Shown here in pieces: positions 11,110-23,358 of a DNA stretch of 64,000 nt. The stretch covers positions 29,232,479 through 29,296,478 of the forward strand of contig OV277861.1 of NCBI GenBank assembly GCA_922989275.2, written 5' to 3'. Source of the stretch: Gari tellinella (Eukaryota; Mollusca; Bivalvia; Cardiida; Psammobiidae). The translations under genes were made by a program, and so were the position numbers. Numbering within the stretch: the stretch's first letter is position 1; every line of letters begins with the position of its first letter. The notes beneath the pieces were generated by a model. That model was not told the origin of the DNA. It did no database searches and was given only the letters and a program-made list of their open reading frames with translations.

Positions 11110-13100
11110 ACGGAAGCCGGATAGTGTCACTTTAGGAAATATTTTTTATTTTTCAACCTTGAAAATTCAAGATAGTATCTTGAAAATTTAATATAGTATC
11201 TTGGAAATTCAAGATAGTAACTTGAAAATTCAAGATAATAACTTGAAAATTCAAGATAATGTCTTAAAAATTCAAGATAAGTTTCTTAAAAATTCAACAT
11301 ACTATCTTGAATTTTCAAGTTAATATCTTGAAAACTCAAGTTATTATCTTGAGTTTTCAAGATAGTATGTTGAACTTTCAAGATAGTATGTTGAATATTC
11401 AAGATAATATCTTGAATTTTCGAGATAATAACTTTAATTTTCAAGAAACGTATCTTGAATTTCTAGATACTATCTTGAAAATTCAAGATAGTTACTTGAA
11501 TTTTCAACATAATGGAGCTGGAATAAATATGTTGTATGGAAGGTGGGTAGTGCCACTTTAAGAATTCATAGTAGGCTGAGTAGAATAAATATTTACGGAA
11601 AAAGGATTAAAGGCATTTTTAAAGGTCAAAGGGTTAAAATCCAGACCAAAGAGAAATAGTTGCATTTATTTCTAGCTCATCTGATCACAGCTTTGTGCAT
11701 CGTGCATCATTCGTCCACATTTTAGCTCACCTGAGTTTATACTCCGGGTGAGCTTTTATGACCGCTTTTTGTCCGGCGTCCGCCTTTCTAATCAAAGATT
11801 ACGAAACTCACATCCTGCACAGAACAGACTTTAACGCAAAACCTTAACGTTGAGCCTAGAGGTAAAGGTCAAATGCCAAGGTCACCAAACTGCGGTTCAT
11901 CATGGTCTACTCATTAAGGCGAATCAGCCAGAACACACTCTACGTTATGAATAGATTTTAACGCAAAACATTAACATTAACCCCAGAGGTCAATGTCAAA
12001 GGTCAAAGTCACTCAACTAAGTTTTACAATGCTGTACTGACTACGGCGCATCTATGGTTCAAGTTTCATAGACCTAGCTCTTATAGTTTATGATATTCAG
12101 TCCGGACGCCGACGCCGGTGTAAAGCATATAAGCCCCCTCGCTTCGTGGAGGTGAGCTTAAAAGCATCACCAAATGATTTTTTCTGGGAGATTTGGTAGA
12201 AATTAGCTCAGTAGTTTCTAGAAAGGTTTTCAAGAAAATCCAAGTTTTAAGTGTTTGGTTGCCATGACAACCACGATTCTTCATGTAATACCATAAACAT
12301 TAGGGGCGTGTTCGATTATCAGTTCCAGAACTGTTTGGAACGATTCCATGGAAGTAGTAAATCAAGTAAAAACGGAATTGAACCCTTGCAAATATGGTAG
12401 TCTGGTTCCCTGCTTAGTATAACTTTGCTGTCGAAGCGTTGGCAAATTGTGCCGGGAACAATGATGATACGTGGTTATGGAGAAAAACATTTTAAGAATG
12501 TGTCATGTCAACCACAATTTTGAGTGGATTCAATTTCTTTGAATACTTTTTGTAGAGAAACATGCAAGGATCAGTTTCATAAAAGATGGTCAACTAGTTT
12601 TCAGCTAAGAATTCGTTTAAAGAAAGTGGTTGATGAACGGACAGACAGACGGACGTCGGACGAAATGCGATCACAATAACTCACACAGAACATAAGCTCA
12701 GGTGAGCTAAGAATATTGACGAAAGGTGCACGATGCACAAAGGACATTCCAAGGATCACATAACCTCACCCTGAGCTGTGATCAGATGAGTTAGAAATAA
12801 ATAAAACTATGTCTCTTTAATCTGTATTTTAACCTGTTGACGTCATATAAACGCCTTTAATCATTTCCTCCTTGAATATTTTTACGAGACGCCTATGAAT
12901 TCTTAAAGTGGCACTATCCACCTTCCATACAACATATTTATTCCAGCTCTATTATGTTGAAAATTCAAGTTACTATCTTGAATTTTCAAGTTAACATCTT
13001 GAATTTTCAAGATACTATTTTGAATTTTCAAGATACTAACTTGAATTTTCAAGATAAAAAAATAAAAATTATTTTTAAAGTGGCACTATCCGGCTTCCGT
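11110..13100. mobile_element. 2-kb foldback element with palindromic 18-mer arrays
   Basis: The ends are inverted repeats: ACGGAAGCCGGATAGTG at 11110 and CACTATCCGGCTTCCGT ending at 13100. Inside each end lies an array of an 18-20 base self-complementary unit (CTTGAAAATTCAAGATA), about 11156-11512 on the left and 12955-13060 on the right. Inner inverted segments follow: GGAGCTGGAATAAATATG near 11513 pairs with CATATTTATTCCAGCTC near 12930, and TTTGTGCATCGTGCA near 11691 pairs with TGCACGATGCACAAAG near 12726. There is no transposase. The right array is much shorter, so the arrays change copy number independently. Confidence 0.8.
11722..12710. mobile_element. TIR element with GCTCACCTGAG ends, nested in foldback
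   Basis: Bounded by TTAGCTCACCTGAG at 11722 and CTCAGGTGAGCTAA ending at 12710, an exact 14-bp inverted repeat. It occupies the centre of the foldback element. The body has subterminal GGTGAGCTT repeats (near 11750 and 12150) and tracts such as AGGTCAAAGTCACTCAAC, with no coding potential. From memory, a GCTCACCTGAG repeat is common in bivalve genomes; that is recollection, not checked. Confidence 0.7.
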
Positions 13101-13372
13101 AAAAAGGAACAAACACATAAACACCTTAACATACATATACACGCAACACATTCATGAACACCAAACTTATTTTGGAGGACATTACTAAATCGGGGGCCCG
13201 TTAATTCATTTAATTTCAAGACGATTTAATGATATGTCACTAGACAGGATTAGATGGAGAAATAAATAATAATTGAGACTCTTATAATCTGACTTAAGAC
13301 ATTTGTCGTACGAAGTTTTATGAAACGGGTCCTGCCTGATAGCAAATATCATGATCGGATGTTTGCATTTAC

Positions 13373-14082
13373 CTCGCTAAATATGTCATGCTTGATACCT
13401 GAGGACTGCTGGTAAATGGAATCACCTCATTCAATTGTTTGAAGAGGTCACTGCCACATAGACTAAGATCATACTTCACACGCTTTTCAATAACCTCAGC
13501 CTCTAGCGCAGTAAATCGCATGTCAGCTAACTCCATTCTCTGAACGACAGGCAAACTTTGGTTAAGTCTTTGTTTAAAAAATCGTTTACGAATAAGACTT
13601 GTAATTCGTTCCAATTTAGCGGCGTGTCCATCGTGGGACAAACGTCTCAGTTCGTGTGCTAGACGGGCCATCTTGTTTCTCGAGGTCGTAAAAACGTCCA
13701 CCTTTTTAACAGACTCAAACAATATCTCTCGATTATCTTGCAGAATCTCTGGAACATCACTGTGTGCATCATTGCCTGTTCTGTTTGATTCAGTGTCTTG
13801 AATGCTTAACGCAAGTTTATCCGCGAGAAAACAATATGCGTTGTTGTATCGGAGGGCTTGAAGCAGTCCCTCAAATGTACACTTGCTACACGGCTTGCTG
13901 ATCATCAGAAGAAATGATTTACACAAATCCATCTTGGCCATTTTCGACTCCTGTATTTCTTCGTAGTATTCGATGTTGAGCATATAATTCTGATACAAAA
14001 GTGCGGCAATATCTTTAGCATCTACGTGTTCAATAAATGTTACATGGTTTGCTCTCAGTGCAGCTTTTTCTCGTTCATTCAT
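13373..14082 (-). CDS. CARD-TPR gene A, exon 1 (CARD)
   Basis: First coding exon of gene A, 236 codons plus two bases. ATG at 14082-14080 aligns with the start of gene B (MNEREKAALRANH against MDSREKGALRANH). Residues about 5-95 fit a CARD: six amphipathic helices, with an LRANH start, acidic-rich helices 2-3 (EYYEEIQESKM), a CKSFLLMI helix and the final F..LL.ALR..N...FLADKL pattern shared with caspase-9-type CARDs. Residues about 115-236 begin the helical TPR-like region (MARLAHELRRLSHDG, MELADMRFTALEAEV). The donor AG|GTAAAT follows at 13373. CARDs form helical oligomers with partner CARDs; this suggests an adaptor role in innate immunity or apoptosis (inference). Confidence 0.8.
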
Positions 14083-14730
14083 TCTTGGAACATTAGCTTA
14101 TAATATTCTGCAGCCATAATGGTTTCCAGAACAACTATACGAAAAACAATACGTTAACTGTCCCCGTGTGGTTGATCTCTTTTATTTTCTTTACCACATA
14201 ATTACATTTCCAACCTTTAATCTACTAGGCGCTGGTTTTTGTTCAAATTTAATATAAATGTAGATACATGCATTTCGATATTATGATTCTTTGAACGCTG
14301 ATGGTTTCAAATGTCTACGGGTATATGCTGTCCACAGCCATTGCAGGAATGACTTTTTCTATTATTTTTCTTTCAAACACGGTTTGTCTTAAAGAACAGA
14401 ATACGTTTCGTTTTAATTTGCTTAAGAATTTGTACCAGAATATATTTTTTTTACAATATTTTCATGTATTCTAATGTCACTGCACCGTTGACTTGTTGGT
14501 TTTAAGTAGGTAGATATTGTAGTAGTATCCTGAAATGAAATGATCAAATAAAATTTCTTGGCGTTTCCATCTGTAGATGGACAGTTTGGAACTACATGTA
14601 TTGCCATAACTTACCCCCTGGCACCCCTAACCCTTGTTATGCTGAATTGCCGTCTGCTACAAATATATCTTCTGCGAAAATACTCAGTTCGTATCTTTTT
14701 ATAAACGGTAGAAATGACGAATATAAGTGC
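14083..14730. other. Upstream of gene A; no gene seen
   Basis: 5' flank of gene A. A possible acceptor (CTGCAG|A, about 14113 on the minus strand) could join an upstream non-coding exon, but none can be placed. No convincing TATA box. Confidence 0.4.
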
Positions 14731-14783
14731 CAAACAGTTTGGCCGTTACGTGGCGTCTGATCAGGATCCAAACTGTTTGCAAA
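14731..14783. repeat. H1 hairpin, left arm shortened
   Basis: CAAACAGTTTGG directly followed by the GTTACG apex, then a complete right arm GTCTGATCAGGATCCAAAC and TGTTTGC. Part of the left arm is deleted. Confidence 0.75.
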
Positions 14784-14828
14784 TTACAGTGAAATAGTTA
14801 AAGAGACTGAAAACCATGTATCTATAGC

Positions 14829-15078
14829 TTAACTCATTAGCCCCTGACACTGTTAATGGACAATTCCAATATCAAATTATGTATTGTACATTTTGACTTT
14901 TTAGGGTTTGTTTTAGCATTAGATTGTAAGATGACAAACAGTGAAGAGCCTGATCAGAGGGCTCCTGTAGGAGCCGTCTGATCAGGGTATTTACTGTTTG
15001 CATAGGGCAAGTGCACGCTTGGCAGATACACTGTTTGCTATCGACGAGTATACTCGTCGCTAGGGTTGAATGTGTTAA
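14829..15078. mobile_element. H2 hairpin MITE
   Basis: TTAA at both ends (14829-14832 and 15075-15078), with weakly matched terminal repeats TTAACTCATTAGCCCC and GGGTTGAATGTGTTAA. The central hairpin at 14937-15002 has arms CAAACAGTG...GCCTGATCAG and an apex GGGCTCCTGTAGGAGC. A second small palindrome CGACGAGTATACTCGTCG lies before the right end, and recurs at 39700, 45375 (partly) and 59095 in other H2 copies. Confidence 0.75.
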
Positions 15079-15763
15079 AACAATTTGTAAAATGACAGTG
15101 AGGCACTAAAATAAAAGTGTTAATATTAGTTTATGAAAAGAATAATGTTACAAATGCAATTCAAAAAATATATAGTAATTAGCTCGGTAGGTATTCGATC
15201 CCATGCGTAGAAGACACACAGAGTTTCAAAACCAATCCCAACACAATCTAAGTTATAACATAGCTTCGACCACGGTGCCATTCTTAATTGATGGTCTACT
15301 TAATCTTATTTATATTGTATATTGTATGCGAATTATTGGAGAGCAGTATAGAAACAGATCTACTCCTTATAGCGAGGAGGAAAAAATCTTAAGTCGGTGA
15401 TTCTTCTTGAGGATAGTTTTATACCGATCATTTTAATGCAATATTAACGATTATGTCACAAAATGCATTTCTTTAAGCATTGTCTTTTATTTGTGCATAT
15501 AACCGTCTAGTTTTCAAGCTCTTTCAGGCTTTTATAAATAATGAATGCCCTTGCAAATATTCATGATTCTTTGTATTTAATTTGTGCATGACAATAAGAT
15601 ATTTGTCGAGTTTCGGTTTCGTTTCTTTCTTCCCGGTAATATAAAAAAGATAAACGATTAAATTCGACTGAAGCGAGTTCGATATATCAAGGATCGACTG
15701 TAGTCTTGTATTGAGTGGCCATTGATGAGATATAATATAATTTCTTCTAAAGAATCTAATTGC

Positions 15764-16010
15764 TTTAACCCTTTCATGATAAAATTTATCGCGAGGTTTT
15801 TACCCCTTCACCGCCAATGGCCCATATTGTCGTCTACTTCAAAATTGTTGTCAATATCGTTTCAAATTTAGATTTAAGGCAGTATAACTGACGTAATTTC
15901 AAAATAAGTGGAAAACAGTTTTGATTCTGATCAGACGCCGCGTTACGCGGCGTCTGATTAGGATCAAAACTGTTCGAAACCAGTTGGTACAGTTTAATAT
16001 TAATTTACTC
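15764..16010. mobile_element. H1 hairpin MITE, right end worn
   Basis: Starts TTTAACCCTTTCATGAT near 15766, followed by the family spacer (ACCCCTTCACCGCC; GTCGTCTACTTC), and a near-perfect hairpin at 15912-15976 with apex GCCGCGTTACGCGGC. The right terminus is not clear. Confidence 0.7.
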
Positions 16011-16111
16011 TTCTCCAGTCAAATTATCGTCTGCTTCCAACATGTCGTCTGCGAAATATGAGAATTCTAGTTTTAAGGTGTTATAAAATGAACGAAGAAT
16101 ATACCGGTCAT

Positions 16112-16178
16112 CCAACAGTTTGGATTATGATCAAACGCCGAGTTAGAGGGTGACCTGTATAGATGGAAACGGTTTGTG
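16112..16178. repeat. Degenerate H1 hairpin
   Basis: CAACAGTTTGGATTATGATCA on the left and GGAAACGGTTTGTG on the right; the apex is lost. Confidence 0.5.
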
Positions 16179-16491
16179 AAATACTTATCAATTTGCGATC
16201 GACTCTTAAGGCTTATCACAAGGTCATGTCTGATTAGTATTGTTTGCAAACAAAACACGTGAGTAGTTCTGAAACAAATATGTTTAATACTCACGGACAC
16301 CACATTGTATATTCCTTCCTTCTGAAATCATTGTCGATATAATTTTACGACATGCATGTGAGCACATGTCCGCTAACTTAAGCGCCAAAATTGTCTCCTC
16401 TGCTTTAACCCCTCTATTGATAGTCTATCGTAATTATTATTTAATAGTTAGATTTAGAGCAATTTGATCGAAGAAATATCGATACGAGTTT

Positions 16492-16550
16492 CAAACAGTT
16501 TGGATCCTGATTAGACACCGCGTCCAATCATCATCCAAACTGTTTGCAAA
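16492..16550. repeat. H1 hairpin, apex partly deleted
   Basis: CAAACAGTTTGGATCCTGAT then a shortened CACCGCG apex, and ATCCAAACTGTTTGCAAA on the right. Confidence 0.7.
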
Positions 16551-17064
16551 GTCTTCAGACGGACTTATGGATAGAGTTCTATATACATGTATATACGTTT
16601 TCAAACTTTAAGTTAAAAAGTTTCTGTCAGATATCCAACTCATTATTATTAGACTTGAATTTGATTTCTATAAATAATGATCACGTGACGTGATTGATTA
16701 TTTGCATTCCGGAAGTAAATAAACGCGCGTGCTTTAAATGCCGTCTGCTTAACTAAAAAAATAATAGCACGCTATGTTTCTGATAGCTGTTTCGAGCATT
16801 TGGATTAAGATAGGACGCCGATTAAAAGAGACTTAAGTATCGTTTTGATCTGATTCAAAAGTGTGTGATACAGTTAACCTTTGTAAAACACCGGCACTTA
16901 ATTCAACCCTGATAATTGTAACAGAAGAAACGGGTTTGGTGTCACAAATGTCTCGCATAAATTATACTGAACGTTGAAGAAATATGATAAATATGGCGGC
17001 AAATACAAAGAGCAGTTACTTTACGGAGGCGGATTGCCAAAGTTTCTATTTTTCAAGCGCGATT

Positions 17065-17138
17065 ACTTAAAGCAGGTAGAAGGTAAAGTAGAATGCGCCT
17101 TAAAGCGCATTCTGTATTACTTTCAGACTGCTTTAAAC
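17065..17138. repeat. H6 hairpin
   Basis: Palindrome ACTTAAAGCAGGTAGAAGG...CTTTCAGACTGCTTTAAA with apex GAATGCGCCTTAAAGCGCATTC. Same hairpin as at 42118, 47270 and 59292. Flanking H6 ends are not obvious here. Confidence 0.7.
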
Positions 17139-17139
17139 T

Positions 17140-17956
17140 GTAATCTGCTAGTATACCAAAAGATTTCGTAAAACTCCGGAGAAATGGCAGCCCTGTGGCA
17201 TCGGGAAAATATAATTATTTTCGTTTGAACGAAGTTTTCTGTTGCAAGCAGTACCCTTTCAATATGTTCTTGTTTCTTCAAATCGTGGAGACAACTGACA
17301 CATTTGACTATAAATTAATTGATATGGAGAAAATGATGAACAACTCAAGTATATTGTAATATTTTAATAAATAACAACAAAACTAATATGAATGTTAACC
17401 ACGTCAGACGTGGATAAAAATTATACCTATTATTTTTCAGCATTTTCAGAACAAGTTGATACTACTTCTTTTGTTAACCTATTGACGTACTTTGTCCACA
17501 AAATTATAGAAATAAGCAACAACGTGGACTCTGATTTGCGGCGTATCATCTCGGTCTGCACTGTAAAATGCATGGATAGAATTTAGAACAAGTGGTATGT
17601 TAAAGCACAAAACGTGATGTAGAAAGATCCTTATGAGATTTCTACATCAATTTGATATATGCCACAGTTTCTGCATTCAAAACAAGCTGAAAATAAATGT
17701 GTTTTATCACCTTATTACACAACTTAAGCTCACATAATCAAAGAATGTATTCTCTTGTATATGTATTTGTACATACTGAGAAAATGAAGAATAAAACTTG
17801 GAAAACTTGGAAAAAACATAATCTCATGTTTATCTTTTTTTTTGAATATTTGTAACTTTTAATTATAATGAATCTTCAAATTCTGAAGGTGTAGAAATAT
17901 GACTAGCCTTAGTTCATCAAGGATCGTGTATAACCTCAATTTAATGTAATAAATTC
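17140..17956. other. No gene seen
   Basis: AT-rich. A decayed hairpin-like segment lies at about 17519-17567 (GTGGACTCTGATTTGCGGCG). Otherwise no structure recognised. Confidence 0.45.
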
Positions 17957-18201
17957 TTAACCTTTCCACTCATGATTACGCATTAAGGCGTGGTTGCAAA
18001 CAGTTTTGATCCTGATCAGACGCCGCATAACTCGGGGTCTGATCAAGATTCAAACTGTTTGACACTCGTATCTATGTTTTAAGTTATCTTACATTGAATC
18101 TTACTTTGAAACGATCTTGCAAACAACAAAACTGAAGCAGACGCCAATGAAACGGTGAAGGGGTAAACATCTCACAAATAAATTGGCAGTGAAAGGATTA
18201 A
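17957..18201. mobile_element. H1 hairpin MITE, complete
   Basis: TTAA at 17957-17960 and 18198-18201; ends TTAACCTTTCCACT and AGTGAAAGGATTAA are inverted repeats. Hairpin at 17996-18063 (CAAACAGTTTTGATCCTGAT; apex CCGCATAACTCGGGG). The spacer contains the family tracts GCAGACGCCAATGAAACGG and GAAGGGGTAAAC. Confidence 0.85.
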
Positions 18202-18499
18202 CAAGGTCGGGGAATGTCGGTCAAGGTCGGTACTCTACGTAGAGCGATCGGGCATTCTCGTCAAATATCGGTCGTACCGAAATAACCCAATCAAATTTCG
18301 GCACGGACCGTCAGTTTACAAAAATGACCGTCCATGTACAGGGTGATTTCTATTTGTATTCGTTTCGTCATGGTAAAAAATCATGTATTAAAAAAATCTC
18401 GCCTTGTTTTCAATCTCAGTAGACTTGTGAAATAAACAGACACATATAATAAATATTCATTAATAATTCATGCAATGAGAAAACACGATTTATTACAAT

Positions 18500-18556
18500 G
18501 TAGATCCAGACCAACCACATATTTAACGACGTGGCGGCTGGTCAGATTCTACACTA
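18500..18556. repeat. Hairpin relic with TAGATCC arms
   Basis: AATGTAGATCCAGACCA on the left pairs imperfectly with TGGTCAGATTCTACACTATT on the right, with CGACGTGGCGG at the apex. Confidence 0.55.
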
Positions 18557-18754
18557 TTTGGCAAACAAAAACAGCATTTAATAAGACAGTATTTAACCAA
18601 TTCACTACCATGAAGTCATCAGTTATTAAACAACTGTGGTTCGGCTTTTCCTTTGAAATAAAAACCTTAGGCAACTTTACTTAAAAAGTACTGAAATCAG
18701 TATCTAACAGTTTGCAAATAACTACTTTATTCCGCTTTAAGGCGCATTTTGTTT

Positions 18755-18963
18755 TACAGTACAACCTCGCTATTACGAACATATAAACGAAGGCAAAATG
18801 ATATAAAAGGCAGGTGGCAGCGCTTAAAGAAAGATGACAGTAAAACAGAAAGCTCCTAAAGGAGCTTTCTGTTTTACTGCCACATTGCTTAAATCAGTCA
18901 TCTGTCGTAAAGACCTAATAATAAACATTATTTAGTGGTCGTGATAGGAAGGTTTTTACTGTA
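18755..18963. mobile_element. H5 hairpin MITE
   Basis: TA at both ends. TIRs TACAGTACAACCTCGCTATT and AGGAAGGTTTTTACTGTA are imperfect. The central palindrome about 18837-18888 has arms GACAGTAAAACAGAAAGCTCC. TA flanks and CAGTA ends resemble Tc1/mariner-type MITEs (inference). Other copies are at 38310 and 50261. Confidence 0.75.
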
Positions 18964-20002
18964 CTTCAAACCTGTAGATAAATGTGGGCTAGTGAGTGTC
19001 ATGAAGAATGCAGTCATCGGTCTAATGTGTTGATTAGCGCTACACTGTTCCCTTGAAAATGTAATTTAAAACTTGGCAAAACGCGTTTAACTACATCTCC
19101 TTTCTGTCATAACGTGCTCACGTCATAAAGATATGTTAAGTAGAACATGTAATTGCTTGTTATCCTTTATAATTGTACAAAGTTGGATAATACCCTGTCC
19201 GTATTATAAGCACCACATATGTCAAGTCACGTGGAGTGGTCACGTGACTGTTTACAACAATATCAACACTGTTTTAACTCAATTAATAGAGTCTTACCCT
19301 GCTGAAGTAATCTTGAGATTCTGTTTATCCTTGAGATTCGTTAGACTAGAGTCCGAAGAGGTTTTAACTCGAGCTTGCTTATGTCGCACATACGTGTTGT
19401 ACTTATTCAATTGTTAACTGAGATCGAATGATTGAATTTCAACAGATGAAATACGGGTTATATCGACTAAGCGAGCTCGTTATATATGTTTGACAGGGTT
19501 AAAATGGTTTATAGTGAATTTGCGTTCCCAACCCCCAACCTCAATCACAACCAATAAATTTTCTTGTAAGCAATTGTGACACCAAAGTGACTTGAATATT
19601 TCGTCCCATTGGTGCAAAAAGATGTCAAAAGGCAATTGTTTCTTTTTGCACCAAGGGGACGATTTGTGATTTGCATTGGGTTTTAAAAAACAATCTGAAG
19701 TAGTCAAAGCAAAATATATGTGATTAATACAATTGTCCTGTGCAAATAGTATAGTCCCAGATCCGAGTGCTCCTAGAAGAGCCATGTGAGCAGGGTATGC
19801 ACTGTTTGTCATTTTGCATTGGACTGTAAAATAAAATCTTAAATAGTCAAACTTCCATTGTACTGAAATAAGAAACTGAACCTGTCCGATCTGAAGCTTC
19901 AAAGGTTAATGAGTTAACTCAACTCTTAACTTTAGTCACTACCTTTCTTATCTAGAGTCATTGCACATTCCCTACGAGCATTTGGCGGAACCATAAGGTA
20001 TT
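18964..20002. other. 3' flank of gene B; hairpin relic
   Basis: Contains a decayed H2 hairpin at 19742-19812 (GCAAATAGTATAGTCCCAGAT...CAGGGTATGCACTGTTTGTC). A palindromic tract with CCATTGGTGCAAAAAG and CTTTTTGCACCAAGG lies at 19605-19665. No gene supported. Confidence 0.5.
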
Positions 20003-22193
20003 TTATAGGGATACGCTCTTCAACATATCCATTTGGAAATCCTGTGGTACTCTTGCATGAGAATTGTTATTGTCCCTAAGACAATTTTCCTCCAAATTAC
20101 CCATCCTACCATCTCTTTGTGTTCTACAATTGTGTTCTTTGAGGTAATCTATTTTACACCAATCGGTAGGTGAGTGTGATACATGTAAGAGCTGCAACTC
20201 GTTCGTTGGACAGCCATCTGGCTTTCGCAAAGTTAAATTGTTTTCTTCCATTATACCATTTACCTTAAAATTATCCATTATAGCACCACCACCAAACATT
20301 TCAGACTCACTTGTGTTATCTTTAATACTATTCATTTTTAAAAAGTCAGCATTTGAAACAGCAAGATTGTTAGCTTCTATTATGCATTTATCCTTCAAAA
20401 CATTCATTTTAGCATCAGGACTCTGTGTACGAGAAACATCCCTTTTATGAGATTTTACATCGTACAAGTCTGTGTTTGCATATGAAAGCCCCTTGAACTC
20501 GTCTGTTGAACAACCCTTTGAAGCTGCAGCAATGGAACCATTAGTCCCCGTCATACAGTGTTCGTTCAAAAGACACATTCTTGTGCCAAAATTTTCAACA
20601 TCACAATTGTTATTTGTAAGAGTATTCATTTCGCGAATTCCGGTAACTGACAGTTGTGAGCCGATTTGACAAACCCCTGCTCCTTCAACACTAGAAGTTC
20701 TATCACATTTTACAAAGTTTTCCGTTGAAGAACACATTCTTCTATCAAACAGCTCTGTATCAGAATTGATATGTTTAAGAGTGTTCAACCTAGAAAGCTT
20801 ATAATCCGTTTCTGATGGATTTTTCGCAGCAAAGTGAGCGTCAAAACCTCTTTCTTTCAATGTATGCATGCTAAACCGAGTCTTTTCAGGAAAAGAAACA
20901 TGATTTAAATTATTGTTTGTATCAGAGATGTTATATTTAAGAGTTTTCATCTTAGAAAAGTCGTTATTTGAAAAGTCCTTTTGACAAGTATCTGCCTTTC
21001 TTGATTTCGAATTACAACCACATTTTACATTATTCTCCTTCAACATGGCCATTCTATGATCATCAATATCAGTACCTGCATTGGCATCTTTAAGAGTATT
21101 CATTTTACATACGTCATCTGTTAGTTCTGACAGGTTCTTCAACTGGTCCATATAATCCGCATTAGATGGGTACGTTGCCACGCTGTCGTCATGGAAAAAT
21201 CTTTCTTGCGGCATAGCTAGTCTAAAACGATTATTTTCAAGAATAGAAACATGATCCAAATTACTGTGTCTATCAGATATCTTTTCTGTAAGAGTGTTCA
21301 TCTTATACACATCACTATGTTCTTTCAAAACATCCATCCTGTAAGCATAACTGCCCGCAGCATTGTTTACGTTAGTTGTATTCACAGTACAATCATCGTT
21401 ATTTTGATAGCTCTTCAAAGGTTCCATCAAGCCTACTTGTGACGGGTTCGTTGTGACACTGTGAGCGTCATTGAAAGCACCTTCTTTAAGTGTATCCATT
21501 CTTACAGGAGTATTTTCAGGAGCATTTCCATCATCTCCATCACTGTCTTCATCAATCAAGTCATCGATTAAATTTTGCACAAAATCATCTTCCACTCCTG
21601 TTTGAGTTTCTGGTTTTCTTTCTTCCAGTTCTTTAACAATATTTTCTATGTTTGGAAGTTCTGCTTTCCATCCATTTTCTCGTGCTAGTTTCCGAGATTC
21701 TTTGGCATGTATTGTGGCGAGATCACTGGTTCCTATTTGGCGATAATATTCTGACTTCGCCATTAGAAACAACATTTTCCGTCGTTTCTCGAGACCAGTC
21801 CATATTTCGGGTTTTTCTATGAAATCCAAACAGTTCTTAGCTGCCTCTATGTCATTACGTGTCGTTTGAACCTTTTGAATCCTTTTGCAAAAGAGACCTA
21901 ATCCTAAATAACAATACACCATCTTGAGCATCAACATTCTCTGGTAGTCATTTTTCACTTCTTCGCTCTCGCTTTCAAATTGCGACATTGCGTATTGTGT
22001 TGTTTGAAGCACTCGGTGTTTGAGGTCGTCACTTGGGCCAATTTCATATTTTTGAGATAATAGGTTAACCTCAATATAATACACCATGCCAGTGTCTTTG
22101 CACGGGGTGACGTACTCTGAATGTTGTTTGGCATACTGAAGATAGGCGAGACCGGGATCAGTTCCTTCACTCATACCAACGGACGAGCCAAAC
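20003..22193 (-). CDS. CARD-TPR gene B, exon 2 with M-x-x-L-K repeat tail
   Basis: Acceptor TTTCAG|G at 22196-22194/22193 joins exon 1 in phase 2 to give A-R-F-G-S-S-V-G. The spliced protein is 966 aa. Residues 238 to about 430 continue the helical TPR-like region, then an acidic stretch (EDDFVQNLIDDLIDED, 438-453). Residues about 465-966 are a polar, Asn/Asp/Ser-rich tail with about 20 copies of a hexamer whose first residue falls at 469, 493, 523, 535, 564, 585, 601, 618, 652, 679, 706, 723, 759, 776, 833, 857, 876, 918, 934 and 958. Examples are MDTLKE, MDVLKE, MNTLKD, MAMLKE, MNVLKD, IDYLKE and MDMLKS, usually preceded by K or R. Larger blocks also repeat every 93-117 residues (NLDHVS at 548 and NLNHVS at 665). 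All in one exon; the tail looks disordered. Function unknown; I infer a multivalent binding platform. Confidence 0.85.
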
Positions 22194-23358
22194 CTGAAAC
22201 ATTAGTCCGAAAATTTTAATATGAACTAGTAACACGCTACATTTACTACTATTCGAGGAGAAAATTGAGCCGTATCATGACAACACATGCCTTATTGCAT
22301 TGCAACGTTGTACAGACTAAGCATCATTGTAATCACAGGCCCTGTGTCTAGGTTTGGTCAACATTACCAAATACCATAAAATAATACAGCTACATAAAAT
22401 TCTTTAGATGTATGTGGGTGTCAAACAGTGTAGATCAAGGCCTTGATGTACACTGTTTGCAATGCAATGAGGCAGGCTTTGTCATGGCGCGGCTCAAATA
22501 CATGTACATGTAAATGCAGTGACAGCAAACTAGCATATTAATTGTGATTAGTAGCAAACTATGTTCGGCAAAAACTCCAAACCACGAATTATAATGCAGT
22601 GACAAAAGAAGCAGAATACATGAAAGTAAATGGAATCAAAGGATTTATTAGGATTAAACGGCGAAACAGCGGTAGAAGTATACACAACAACAATTGTACC
22701 AAATGTAGTAGCCGCCTTTGAGAAAACACAAGAGGTAACATGAAAGTAGCAAAATCAGTAGAAGTAGAAATAGTAGTAGTTGTGGTCGCATTCATAGTTC
22801 ATGTAGTAGTAGTAGTAGTTGTTGTAGTCAGATTAGTAGTCGTCGTCGTCGTTGTAGTAGTTGTAGTAGTAGCAGTAAATGATGACAATTATAACAATTA
22901 ACAACAACAATAACAATTATAATAATAATAATAGAAGTAGATCTAGAATAAGTTGAGTTCATAGTAACAGTAGCAATAATAATTGTAGTATATCCGCGCA
23001 ATATGACCTAGTGCCGTAAAACCCAACTCACTCATTCACTCACTCACTTGCAGTGTCCGTAGTAGTAGAAGTAATAGTATAACAGGAGTTCCCATGAATT
23101 GGAATTACATACATGTATTACACGACCTCTAATATACTCAGTATTGGGAACAGTAGCGCCGTGTTTTGACAAAAATATTGAAAAGACACGTAACTACTTC
23201 AAGCTGCATGAAAGTTACATAGAGAGCGCTTAAGTTGAGTCTGAGATCGTTCTCCAGCTTTTCATTGGTCAGATGTGAGCATTCTGCTAAAATTTGAACA
23301 ATAAAAAACCTGAGAACGAATTTAGACTAATCTTACACATTTATAATGGTGAGTTTAC
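22194..23358 (-). other. 1.2-kb intron of gene B; hairpin and trinucleotide repeats
   Basis: Bounded by AAG|GTAAACTC (23359/23358) and TTTCAG|G. It holds a collapsed H2/H4 hairpin at 22423-22461 (CAAACAGTGTAGATCAAGG / CCTTGATGTACACTGTTTGC) lacking the usual apex, and GTA/GTC-type microsatellites at about 22750-22960. Confidence 0.75.

Larger units (their letters stand above)
1346..13372 (-). other. 12-kb intron of gene A
   Basis: Donor AG|GTAAAT at 13373/13372 and acceptor TTTTACAG|G at 1345. The intron phase and flanking protein match gene B exactly, where the intron is only 1165 bp. The extra length is explained by nested retroelements (1532-10425) and a 2-kb foldback (11110-13100). Splicing of so long an intron is predicted, not demonstrated. 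Confidence 0.75.

Noticed and set aside
11307..13157. Open frames rich in N-F-Q-D repeats (11307-11561, 12954-13157), looking like a repeat protein
   Set aside because: They translate the palindromic 18-mer arrays of the foldback; similar frames appear in other phases, and no start context or splice sites support them.
19480..19902. 140-codon minus-strand frame 3' of gene B
   Set aside because: It crosses an H2 hairpin and a local palindrome; no domain pattern and no paralogue near gene A.
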